Assembly: GCA_009801085.1 (NCBI GenBank)
Contig: VNWV01000010.1
Location: 1,030,488-1,094,487, forward strand
Reading direction: 5' to 3'
From: Lasiodiplodia sp. COLG20
Taxonomy: Eukaryota; Ascomycota; Dothideomycetes; Botryosphaeriales; Botryosphaeriaceae
Length of the DNA: 64,000 bases
The notes beneath the pieces are model-generated. The model had not been told where the DNA came from, made no database searches, and saw only the letters and a list, made by a program, of their open reading frames with translations. Both the position numbers and the translations under genes were made by a program. The stretch's first letter is position 1. Every line of letters begins with the position of its first letter. Positions 33,701 to 43,655 of this stretch are shown one piece after another.

Positions 33701-36214
33701 TGTTGCCTGGCGCGTATCTGCCGTCTCTTCTGGACGCCCGTGTGTGACGAAGTCGGAACCGCTGCCGTGCCCATCGAGTCTCTTTTTGTCGTTTGGTTCG
33801 ATGCGTCGCTCGCACTCTGAGCGTGCGATCCTCCGCCTTGCCTGCTGCTCAACGCCCGCCGCACGCTGCCGAGTATCTTTTTCATCCCCGGGTTCGCCAC
33901 GTTCGCTTTCGAGCTCGCGGGAGAGCCGGAAATGTTGAGGACGAGATCGAAATGCGACCTCATCGGTCGTACTTCACCCGTCGGCCGCAAATTGATGTAC
34001 GGGGAATCCGGCTGGAACAGTGCACCTCTGATAATACTTCCTGGGAATTGTTCGAGGGTTGCCTGTTTTGCATCAGAAGCTTGCGATTCCGGGCGGCCCT
34101 GTGACTGTGACGAGTGCGCTCGGTGATCCCTCAGGGCATCCGAGAAACTTCCGCTGCGCTTGTGGCAATGGAGCCCGGGGCGTCGATGACGCGACGTCGG
34201 GAGAGACGGAGCCGTGGCCGAGCCTACGGGTACGGGATGGGGGTAGAGGGGCATCTCCGTCCCATTCTCGTTGCGGTACAGCGTCTTTAACGGGATTGAG
34301 CACGACATGACGTGCATGCTGAACTCGCTGGCAGGAGAGAGTGGTATGGTGCTGTGGTCAGGTATTTCTCCCGGCGAAGCTGTGATTGAGCTCTGGGGGA
34401 CGTGACGAGGCCCCCCCTTTGTCCATTCCGAAGTCCTTTCTGGCGGAGAGATTGCGTGCATATGTCGGCTCACTTTCCTTGGCGGAGTCGTCGGTACCGG
34501 AGGATGGGCCTCGACGGGCGCGGGCGCAGGCGCCGCGGCTGCTGGTGCGGTGTCGGATAGCCTCGCCGGTTGAACGAGTGGCTCGAATTCAGCCTGGCCA
34601 CCTGGAAGTATATCCTCGTCCGGCGTGTCCCTACCAACCGCCTCCACATCATCCCAGAAAAGCGCGCAAGTCCTCCTCCAACACTTCTTCAGCTCCCCGA
34701 TGATTTTCAAATCCCCGCCTCCTCCATCCTCGCGCACCTGCAGATCGTGGTACAGGTCGTTGACAAGCTTGCAAAAGTGCTCCCGGAGATTCAGAAAAGG
34801 CAGAAAATCCTCAGTGAAGTAGTTGAGAATCCAGTGGCGGAGCGCGACGAATGTCCGCACCCGCACTATTCGTCCAAAATCGTCCGAGCGCTCCACCGCC
34901 CATCGTAAGCGAGCTATTAGGTAGGCTATCAAGTCGCCGATTGTCAAGTAGGAGCGGAACGTCAAAAAGAAATCGGATAAGAGTTCGTAATCCAGGAAGC
35001 TGGGGGAAGTGATGTGGGCTATCAGTCGGGCCGGGGTCGCCGCGGTTATTTCGCCGGTTGCAGCATATCGGACGACGGAAGGATTGTCGGCATTGGTCGT
35101 GAAGGAGTCGTAAATCTTGGGAGAGATGGGTACTGTGGGAATGAGGGGCGTCAAGGGAGTCGACGAGCCTTGGGTGGAGGGCTCGATGTAGGTGATGGGG
35201 CGGTCATAGAAGCGCGTCCTCGACGAGATGTCGGAGTACCGCTGCGAGTTGCGGTTCAGCATGGGGCCGGGGGCGGGAAACAGGGTGCCGAGGGTCGGGG
35301 TGAGCTTATTGGAGAAGAGCGAGGAGCGGAAGTCGTCGGTGGCGGAGGTGCGTGTGTAGACGGAGCTGCGCAGGATGGCGGTGCCTTGGGTGCTGAATCG
35401 GGGATTGCCCAGGCGGTAGTGGGGAATGGGAACGTCCAAAACCGGGAACGACGACGTGTCTGCGGTCCGCGGCCGCGACGTCTTGGGGCGGTCAATGACG
35501 ACCTTGAACGTGTTCGAGTCGATGCTCTGGGAGCGAGCGTGGTCATTGATGGTGGAGAAGGAATGCGAGCGAGCGTGGTGCGAGGGGCGGGCCTCCGACG
35601 TGGACTGGGTGACGCCGTTCACCTTCACCGCCGGGGTGGGACTGCGAGCGGGCGTGCGTGCTGGAGTGGGAGTGCGCGATCCAGAGGGAGCGCTGTCGTG
35701 CCAGCCATTGCTGGGTCGTCGAGGAACGCGGCCATCGGGCGCAAGGCTGTCGGGAGGCGTGATGGGCGGAAAGACGAAGGGCGCGGGCGGTGGACGCGTC
35801 CGCGGCGTGCCTGTGCGAGCGACGGGCCTGAAGCAATGACATTGGTTAGCTGGAGTCGCGGCGCGGCGCCTCGCTCGCGCAGAGAAATTTGGAGGCGCAT
35901 GACGGGGGTAGGCACCGTAGGTAGATGATGCCGTTGCTGCCGACATTGCCCACGGCGAAGCGGTTGCCGCCAGAACGACTCTGGGCGCCGTCGTCGGTCC
36001 TGACGGTGCTGCTGCTGCCGCCGCGGGTGCGCGCGCGCAGCTGCTCGGTACTGTTCTTTGCGCGCCGCAGCGAGTTCTGCCTGTTCCTTCGGAGGTCCGC
36101 CGGCCGCTGTTTCGCGCTATGAGGCCTTTGCGCTGCTGGGATATGGGCTGCTGCTGGTTGGCCCGGCCACCGCGGGCCGCCGTCCTGCGCTGGCGCAGAC
36201 GTTGCCATCGTCAT
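30784..36214 (-). CDS. LTE1: Lte1-like Ras-family guanine nucleotide exchange factor
   Basis: Two exons (36214-35916 and 35827-30784) give 1780 residues. The RasGEF N-terminal motif lies at about 355-460 (VRYAATGEITAATPARLIAH ... LLSDFFLTFRSYL). The catalytic CDC25-homology domain is at the very C-terminus, about 1540-1775 (LAEQFTIVEKDAL, VARFNIMVKWAVSEVV, HNLRLEMETVN). About 1000 residues of disordered Ser/Pro-rich linker separate them. In yeast Lte1 promotes mitotic exit at the bud cortex; in filamentous fungi the family is linked to polarity and septation. Splicing joins GNVGSNGIIYLR to PVARTGTPRT, reproducing the N-terminal block I recall for fungal Lte1. The intron (35915-35828) has a weak GTGCCT donor but a good CTAAC branch and TTCAG acceptor. 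An ATG at 35946 that opens the same long frame lies in the other reading of exon 1 and is rejected. Confidence 0.9.
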
Positions 36215-37209
36215 GCATGCTGTCGTTCGGGGAGCGGATTGCAGCTATCGGCGGGCGCGCATGTCGCTGGGAGTGTTGTCTGAGGGTCGAGGAGGGAGGG
36301 CGAAGAGAGAAGCACGGCCGACGACGTCAAGGAAGTCTGGACCGGGTTGAGCGTGGTTCGGTGGCTTGTCCAGCGCGAGATGAGATATACGAACCGTGCC
36401 CTGGCCCAGTCGGTAATTGAGCAATTACGCTGGCAGCACTGCGCGCCAGATCCGGCCGACGTTCATGCGCGGACGTTGAGCCAGCGCGCAGCGGGAGGCA
36501 ATGGTGCGCCGCTGGTTTGCTCGCCGTGAGCGGGAGGAGGGAGCCTGTCCGCATCCCCGGCCAGCGCGCCGCACGCCAGGACGCCCAATCGAGCCGCCTG
36601 CAAGAGGCTAGTCCGCAGCCAGCTGCAAACGCAGTCGACGCATCATGCAGCCCGCGTCCGTGCGCCTGCCTTGGTTCTGCATCACCATCGCCTCCAGCTT
36701 CAGCTTCAACAAGAGCACCGCCGCCAGCGCACCAGGCCACCGGCTGACGGCCGCGCAGCCGCACGTGGCTCGAGGGGTGCGACGCCGGCCGAATTGCTGC
36801 TTGTGGGCGCGGCCCCGGCGGCGTCTGGGACCGAGTTGTGGAGGCGACGCCGCCGATAGGCTTTCCGCAGCCTTCGAGAAGCCTTTTGCACTGCCTATTC
36901 TTCTGCTCGACGCCACCGTGATCGCCCCTAGCGCGAACCACGACGTTCCTCTGCCGAGTCCAGCCCGCCGCTGAGATCCCCGACTGCAGCACTGCTGCCC
37001 GAGATCTGCTCTCACCTGTCGCTTCCCCTCCCGATCCGTCGCTAGCCAAGGGGCCGGCCGTGGGGAAAAGCTAGAACCGACGTTTGGGCATCGAGAAGGG
37101 GGTTGTGCAGATCATCCCGTCCGAAACGCGCAGCTGCACACCACTGCTCGACCGTTGGCCGTCGTGCCAGTTCCCGCATCGGGGGCTTTCTTGGGCACGA
37201 ATACCAGCC
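36215..37209. other. GC-rich intergenic region
   Basis: Promoter side of the RasGEF gene. A 240-codon minus frame (36327-37049) is Arg/Ala/Gly-rich with no domain and overlaps equally long plus frames; it is treated as non-coding. Confidence 0.5.
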
Positions 37210-38307
37210 ATGTCCCTGCACCGTCCCCCTGCTGCCGACTGGCTCTACCTCAACCCCTCCACTGGACGTCATCCGCCGCAGCCGACCCCTTCCAGGCCGA
37301 AGTGTTCCATCGCCGTCTGCCCGAGTACAGTGAAACGCCGCTTGTGTCCCTGCCGCATGTCGCCAACGAGCTCGGACTCACCCACGTGCTGGTTAAGGAC
37401 GAGTGCCGCTGTTTCGGCCTGCCAGCCTTCAAGATTCTGGGGGCCGCCTGGACCGTTTATCGGGCCGCCGCAGCGCAACGCAAAACTGCCACTTACCGTA
37501 CCACTCCAGGAGCTCGAGGATTCCACTGGCCGGCGGTTCGTTGCCTGTACTGACGGCAATTGGGGCCGAGCGGTTGCGCGGATGGCAAAATACCTTAGCG
37601 TGCCGGCCCACGTCTTCGTTCCCCAGAACGTGGATCAGACCACACGCGATAACATCAAGAGCGAGGGTGCCGAGGTTCCCGTGGTCCAGGGCGGCTACGA
37701 CGCGGCGATTGGGGCTGCGAGGGAAGAGGCCGAGGCGGCAACGGACTCCTGGTCATGGATACTTCGTGGCCCGACTACGACGAGATTCCAACCTGGGTAG
37801 TCGAAGGCTATTATACAATGCTCCGAGAAACTGACCGCCAAGTCGTCGAGCTTACAAGTCGCCCTGCGACGTGCGCAGTAGCTTCGGTCAGTGTGGGCTC
37901 CTGAGCTGAAGCGATCACTCTGCACTACAAGAGGAGGCAACCTTCAGCCACAGTCGTGAGAGCTGAGCCGGCTGCTGCCGCATGCTTGCAGACCAGCCTG
38001 AAAGCCGGCAGGATCAACAACAAACACGATCATGTGCGGCAAGAACTGCGGAACCGTTCCCTCGCTGGCTTGGCGCGTCCTCGGTGACGGCATTGATGCG
38101 AGTGTGGCGATTACCGATTTAGAAGCCCACGATGCTGTTGAAAGTTTACGCGCGGGTGGAGTCGCCGGTGGGCCTTGCGGCGCCGCACCCTTGGCAACCC
38201 TGCGGAAGCTGAGCCGTGACTCCACCAGAAAAAGCACACTTGGCCTGGGCTCAGAGTCTGTGCTTGTGCTTTTTTGCACCGAAGGCGCAAGGCCGTACGA
38301 TGTCCCA
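37210..38307 (+). pseudogene. Diaminopropionate ammonia-lyase-like PLP enzyme, decayed
   Basis: Fragments of one PLP-dependent (fold II) enzyme appear in order in shifting frames: start MSLHRPPAADWLYLNPSTGR near 37210; FHRRLPEYSETPLVSLP from about 37306; the PLP-lysine block FGLPAFKILGAAWTVYRA near 37412-37465; TDGNWGRAVARMAKYLSVPA near 37549; DYDEIPTWVVEGYYTMLRE near 37773; TIMCGKNCGTVPSLAW near 38025; GPCGAAPLATLRKLS near 38173; and the terminal VLFCTEGARPYDVP. At least four frame changes (about 37275, 37470, 37740 and 38020) and an in-frame TGA at 37902 separate them, and no GT-AG introns bridge the shifts. The family cleaves 2,3-diaminopropionate to pyruvate and ammonia; fungal members may use other D/L-amino acids. 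The active-site lysine remains, but the frame does not. Assembly error is possible but would need several independent indels. Confidence 0.85.
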
Positions 38308-41046
38308 GGCGAATCAAGTCTTCAGGGTCCCGTTGGCCGCGTCGGATATATTGCGCAACGGCGTCTCGCCTCCGAGCGAAGAGTCTTCGTTGGTCCAAGT
38401 TTTTCTTCTTTGACGACAAGCTTCTGCTGCCTTTCCCCTTTTCGTACATATCCGCATGCCAGGCTCGATTCTCGATACTGCATCAAGGTTTTGGCTTCAC
38501 GCGATCATCCACATCGACGTTGCAATCACCTGCATCGGGCAACCTACCGTTACTACATCAACCGACCACATACTTATTTCTTGCAGTTTCAGAGGTAATT
38601 GTATCCCCCTTGGCTCTGAAAGCCGGGATGATCCTCAATTCAATATCCAGGATCATGCGTGTTCCATCTCATCTTTCAGAATAGCAGGAGGTTCAATCTT
38701 CGTTTTGCCATCGTGACCACTGAGCAGGGGTATAGCCAATGGCGGGGCTGAGGACTGTCGCGGTAGGTTCCGGATCGGAAGTTCCGAGATTTTACTGAGT
38801 TTTCCCTGTGTGAATCGTGGAGTCTCCACAGCAGAAGATGGACATACGTGGCTTCCGCACATGTCAGCCTTCTCAGTGATGGCCCGAGGTATTGCGTACA
38901 CGTTTCAGCCGCGTTCGCTCATTCGATGACATGTTCGCAAGGGATACATGGTGCTTTTGGCCACTTTGCTTGCTTCTCTCCACCCTCGTTTCAGTTCAAT
39001 TGCAAGTCTAATCTGCATGATCAATTTGCATTCTCTCACTCACCGCATCCTGGCGTACGGACGTAATGTGTGGGGAACTAGGAAAACCGGCTCATCCGCA
39101 TAAGCGTTCGAGGATCTCCAGGGTCGATCGATCTACGTCTTTCCCTGCAATATTAACAAGGAGTTGATCATGGTAATATGACGTTGTGAGGCTGCTTGGA
39201 TATCAGGCGAAGAACACCACGAATATCTCCGCCCCTTCACGCGTCTTGCGGTCAACCTACAGTCAATTGTTGCTACGCTTATCTATGATACCGTCTTTGA
39301 AGAACTCGGTGCCTTGAGTGCTCTAGCTAGACTGTGCGCAGTTCATTGATATTTGCGTGACAGGGATATTGGGCAGAAGATAGAGCACCTCCTACAGCAG
39401 ATGCAACTTTGACTTGTTTTCTATTCATCAGACTTGGCAACCCCCAAAACAGCAGACCCTAACGCGTTTGACCTATCACAACGTCTGCATGGATAGTCGT
39501 CCCCCATTCTGAGCCCCTGCTATTCGCGCTAGCCATCAGCTGCAAGAGGGTGCTATGAGTACTTGACAGGAGCAGTAGAGGCCAGTCCATCAGCGGCAGT
39601 GGTCGTCGCAGAGTTGAACGAGGAAGCAAAAGAAGCGGAGAAGCTTTCTACTCTATCTTGATACAGCTTATCGTATTCACTACTGAACAATACTTATACT
39701 ATTCAGAACGCCACAAAACTTTGATTTTAGGTTTAGCGACTACTATAATAGTATAAGCAACCTTGGAATTTATTTCATTAAATATTCAAACACGACAATG
39801 GAACATGTCTTGCAAAAAGCGACAGGTGACCGAGCGTCCTAAATACAACAATGACTGTTTTTTTCTTCAGAGCGCCGCAAAACCTCCCAGTGAAATTTAA
39901 ATTTATTGATATGAATACGGTAATGGCTGAGCTTCTAAAGATCGATTAAGATGAAGAATCAATATTCTAAACACGAAAACCTTAGTCTGTAAAGTTCAAG
40001 GAGTTAAATTTGGATCCTGGAGCAATGTTATGTTTCAGGACTCTCAGCACCGCCAAGTAGTTAGCCTAATTGGGAAATCCAGAAGTGGTTTAGCGTAGCT
40101 TGTTCCTCATAAAACGTAGTTCATCGTGTAGGCCCTTAGAAGGAGCAATCCATTGAGTTCAAACATGTTAGGCCATTTGAAATACGATATGGGCTGCTTT
40201 TATACGTAACATTACGAACATCTCGACGTGGACGGTTTAAAGATGGGTTGCATCTGGTAACTCTTAAATATTTCTGCCACTGCTTTTAAAGTATTGGTAT
40301 ACCTGGCGGCGTCTCATTCCTACCAAAAGATCACCAATGTTTGGGCGAGCATGCAGATATATAGGCGCGAACACCTTAATGCCCCTCCTAAGTAGCACTA
40401 GACGCCCGGCAAGGCTGTGATACAGTTGGACAGGTGTACCCGAAAAGAAGCAATGTCTAAGCAACCTGTTTCTAGATCAGCGTCCGCCCACTATCTGTTA
40501 TTAGCTATGCTATGTAACCAGCTTGAGTCAAGAATTGGTATCGAAACAGAAAGTCCCATTGTACGGCGGCCTCAGATATTTTGCGTAACCGTGACAGAAA
40601 AAAAAAATACTGGCAGGTCTAGCAAAACTCCCGTAGTTGCATACACGTGCTTACACTCAGAAATAAAGCCTTTGCGATGGTAGCAGAAATCCGTGAAGTT
40701 CATTACACTGGTCCGGGAAGATGCTGCTACAAAACGTTGCCAGTGGACGTGTCGCACCTACCGCTTGCCACGCAATGACCTACGACAGTGGCCGACCTCA
40801 GCTTTTGATCCAAGTAACATGTGCCAACGAATTGCAGATTCTATGACCCATCTTCGAGCTATTTTGATTCCTTCATTTTAAATTCTCTGCCGGTCTCCGA
40901 ACCCTTTCTCCTACTGCGCACTTGGAAGCTGCCACGATTGACTTCAATCGCGCAATAGCAAAGCCTCATCTCCATTGGCTCTTGCAGCATTAAAACCTCT
41001 TCATATCATCGACAACTGACTCTAAACTTTCATTCCCCCAGCCACA
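38308..41046. other. AT-rich spacer
   Basis: 38.6-39.1 kb is mixed; 39.6-40.7 kb is AT-rich with frequent stops. No recognisable gene or element. The last 200 bases before 41047 are the leader of the UIM gene; a CTGAC...CCCCCAG string just before its ATG could be the 3' end of a leader intron. Confidence 0.5.
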
Positions 41047-42861
41047 ATGTGCCGCACACTTCTGACAGTCATCCACCACGCGTGCCAGCCCAGCCACCTC
41101 ACCCGCCAAACCCGCACGGAGCAATGCTATACCGCGCACCTCATCGGCGCACGCGTTTGCGCCCCTGGCCCACCACGCCATAGTTTCTACGAGCAACATC
41201 TGCCTGGCCCCGCGTGCCGATCCTGCGTCTACCCTCACCGCGCCTACAACACTGATGCCGAAGACGAAGTGAACGACGACGACGTCGACATTGACATGGA
41301 CCCTGCGGCCCTCCACAACCAACGGCTCTTCTTGCGACAGAATGCGCTCTACCACCCGGCGGCGTACGTGCCACGTCCGCTGTCGCTCCTCCCGGCCCCT
41401 GTAAACCCGCCGTACCTGGGCACGGGACAGCACGCGCATGAGCAGATCCCATATTCAGGACCTTTCGTACCGATGAGTGTCCGCGGCCCTGCTGTCTACG
41501 GCCCTGGTGTCAATCGCCCACCCGGTGATCCATTCGCGCAGCCGCATGACCTTCCCCAGGGCGATAATAGGTACCCGAGCAACAATTATCCTAGCGATTA
41601 CCCTAGAGATGTTTCTCCCAGCGCCAGTTACACCAGCGATTACCCCAGCCATAATCCTGGCGGCTACCCCAGCGGCGATGGATACAACGAAGCAGCCAAC
41701 AGCCCGCATGACCCAGCGCAAGTCCAGGCGCCGCAGCAGCAACGCCCAAGCACGCCCCAAGCCCGGGGCCCTCTCGTACCCATAATGGAAGACGACCGGG
41801 AAGACCACAGCGACGACGACAACAACAACAACAATTACGAAACAGGGAGCAGCAGCGAGGACTTCGTGCACATCGAGCGCCCGCCCCAGTTTGACCGCAA
41901 CCCCTCGCCGCCGCCGTGGCAGTCACCGCCCCCCATCCCTCGCCGCCGCCGCCCGCACCTGTCGCACCTCCCGCTACCCGGTCGTCGTTCGCCCTCGGCG
42001 TCGCCTCCTCCCGTGTCATCCGGCTACTCGCCCATGATGGGCAACCTGCGCGGCGGCGCTGGCGACGACAGCGCCTCCAGCTCCGACTCCTCCAGAACCC
42101 TTGCACCCCCCAGCGGCGAGGCGGAGGCAGGCGACGAAGAAGAAGAAGAGAGGCAGCTGCGCGAGGCGCTGGAACGCAGTGCGCGCGAGCGCGACGACCG
42201 CGAGGAAGACCACCTGCGCCGCGTCGCGGCCGAGAGCTTGCGCGACTACGCGGACGCGGAGCACGCGGCGCTGGTGCGGGCCATGCACGACTCGGCGGCC
42301 GAGGCGGAGCAGCATCGGAAGCGGGTGGAGAAGGAAGAAGAGCGCGAGGTGCTGAGGAGGAGCGTGCGGACGTGGCGGGAGGAGGTGGCGGTGCGGATGG
42401 GGGAACAGCAGGGGAGCAACGAGCGTGGTGGTTCCGGCCGTGAGGATGATGAGGATGGGGTGGGGATGTTTAGGGGGTTTGCGGATCTGGATGACCTCTG
42501 GACGAAAAGGGCTGGTGTTGACAGCAGCAATGCGGAAAAGGGTGAAAGTTCGACAGCAGCCCAGAGATCCCAGGGAAGGGAGGATCAGGACCCTCCTCCT
42601 CCGACTCCATCATCGCCAAAGCCTGCTCGACGCGTCTGTCCCCCTCCACCGCCGACCGTCGAGGATGAGCCAGAGCGTCCAACGTGGTCATTCGAAGGAG
42701 TTGTCAATCAGCCGCAAGTGCAAGACGACGAACCCGCCATCAGGGGCCCAGCAGATGAGGTAACGAGGGCAATGGAGGCGGTTGACCTCTCCACCGATCC
42801 GGCAGAGTACATCAGAACGCAGAGGCTCGCGAGGTTCGCCAGGAACAACGATGAGCAATAA
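41047..42861 (+). CDS. Unknown protein with N-terminal Cys framework and tandem UIMs
   Basis: Single exon, 604 residues. Residues 1-60 carry cysteines at 2, 13, 27, 38, 57 and 60, ending in CRSC, with the same order and spacing as the small protein at 15246. Residues 75-350 are disordered: acidic DDDVDIDMD, Tyr/Pro/Ser/Asp repeats (NYPSDYPRD type), Asn and Asp runs, and Pro-rich RRSPSASPPP. Residues 364-420 form a charged helix holding two good ubiquitin-interacting motifs, EEEERQLREALERSARE (Leu371) and DAEHAALVRAMHDSAAE (Leu409). A weaker match between them (Leu390) has Val in place of the key Ala. Both strong motifs have the required acidic patch, L-x-x-A and Ser. It therefore probably binds ubiquitin chains or ubiquitylated partners; the process is unknown. 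I do not recognise the whole protein. Confidence 0.75.
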   Translation: MCRTLLTVIHHACQPSHLTRQTRTEQCYTAHLIGARVCAPGPPRHSFYEQHLPGPACRSCVYPHRAYNTDAEDEVNDDDVDIDMDPAALHNQRLFLRQNALYHPAAYVPRPLSLLPAPVNPPYLGTGQHAHEQIPYSGPFVPMSVRGPAVYGPGVNRPPGDPFAQPHDLPQGDNRYPSNNYPSDYPRDVSPSASYTSDYPSHNPGGYPSGDGYNEAANSPHDPAQVQAPQQQRPSTPQARGPLVPIMEDDREDHSDDDNNNNNYETGSSSEDFVHIERPPQFDRNPSPPPWQSPPPIPRRRRPHLSHLPLPGRRSPSASPPPVSSGYSPMMGNLRGGAGDDSASSSDSSRTLAPPSGEAEAGDEEEEERQLREALERSARERDDREEDHLRRVAAESLRDYADAEHAALVRAMHDSAAEAEQHRKRVEKEEEREVLRRSVRTWREEVAVRMGEQQGSNERGGSGREDDEDGVGMFRGFADLDDLWTKRAGVDSSNAEKGESSTAAQRSQGREDQDPPPPTPSSPKPARRVCPPPPPTVEDEPERPTWSFEGVVNQPQVQDDEPAIRGPADEVTRAMEAVDLSTDPAEYIRTQRLARFARNNDEQ

Positions 42862-43655
42862 TGGTATTCAGGTGGACGACGGGCGGCTCTATTATTTTGG
42901 ACATGTGGGTTTTCTGCGGGATTGGATACACGGTTGGGATATTCGTGGCTTTACTCCTGCTCGGGTTCATGGCTCAGCGGTCCAGGATGTATTCTTGCGG
43001 AAAAACGGCTTCATGCAATTGACATGCCCAATGAGATGATTCCATCCTTCGATCGTCGATCCCGGTAGTACCAGTCGCAGCCTTGTTATCGGTGTAGACG
43101 CAACCCAATCGTGATCCGAGGGCAATTGATAGGTGTCCAGGCTGAAGACTCCCCTATGTCCAGGACCGCTCGCCACTAGCGAGGCGAAAGTGAAAATGTC
43201 GTTGGGTTAAGGTTGTACAGCCACGAAGCCCCAACCGGGCCCCTGCGCCCGTATGCAAGGGGAAGGTGCATCCGCAGTGGCCCCCAACTTTAGTCGAAGA
43301 GTGCCCCTTGCAGACGCTCCACAGAAGACTGGTCAGCCGAAGTCCTCGCTTGATTGGCTTTGCGTTTGCTGTCGCTGAATGGTGCTATCGTTGCCATCTT
43401 CCATCTTGGCGGCCATGCAAGACAAACGTGCTGGTGAGGGAATGCTGACAAATTTGAAGATCATAACGAATTAAGCACAAGAATGTATGTAGTTTGTGAA
43501 AAATGGGGAGTTGAAGCATGCGCCAGGACGTAGAGAACGACTGTAAGCACGTCTAGACGCATGCTTCAACTCCCCATGGATGAATGCAGTAGTATTTACG
43601 GACGACATTCGTGTCCAACCAATGTTACAGTCGCTTCATTACTGCTCTAATGCAT
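42862..43655. other. Convergent intergenic region
   Basis: 3' flanks of the UIM gene and the SHMT gene. It contains a near-perfect palindromic element (listed separately). Nothing else seen. Confidence 0.6.
43503..43577. repeat. Short palindromic element, copy 3
   Basis: 75 bp with 29-bp inverted arms: 43503-43531 begins ATGGGGAGTTGAAGCATGCG and 43549-43577 is its complement with three mismatches, around a 17-bp loop. The inner arm (CCAGGACGT / ACGTCTAGACG) and the TTGAAGC block match the copies at the right edge. It is non-coding and sits between two convergent genes. The structure is MITE-like; no transposase is nearby. Confidence 0.75.

Noticed and set aside
35828..35946. ATG at 35946 as start of the Lte1-like gene
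   Set aside because: The upstream frame from 36214 spliced across 35915-35828 gives a conserved-looking N-terminus, while the 35946 reading yields atypical residues before PVARTG.
36327..37049. 240-codon minus frame
   Set aside because: Arg/Ala/Gly-rich frame with equally open frames on the other strand; sits in the RasGEF promoter.
37403..37834. Frames of 132-238 codons over the ammonia-lyase pseudogene as separate small genes
   Set aside because: Each contains only one slice of the same enzyme; together they are ordered fragments of one broken gene.
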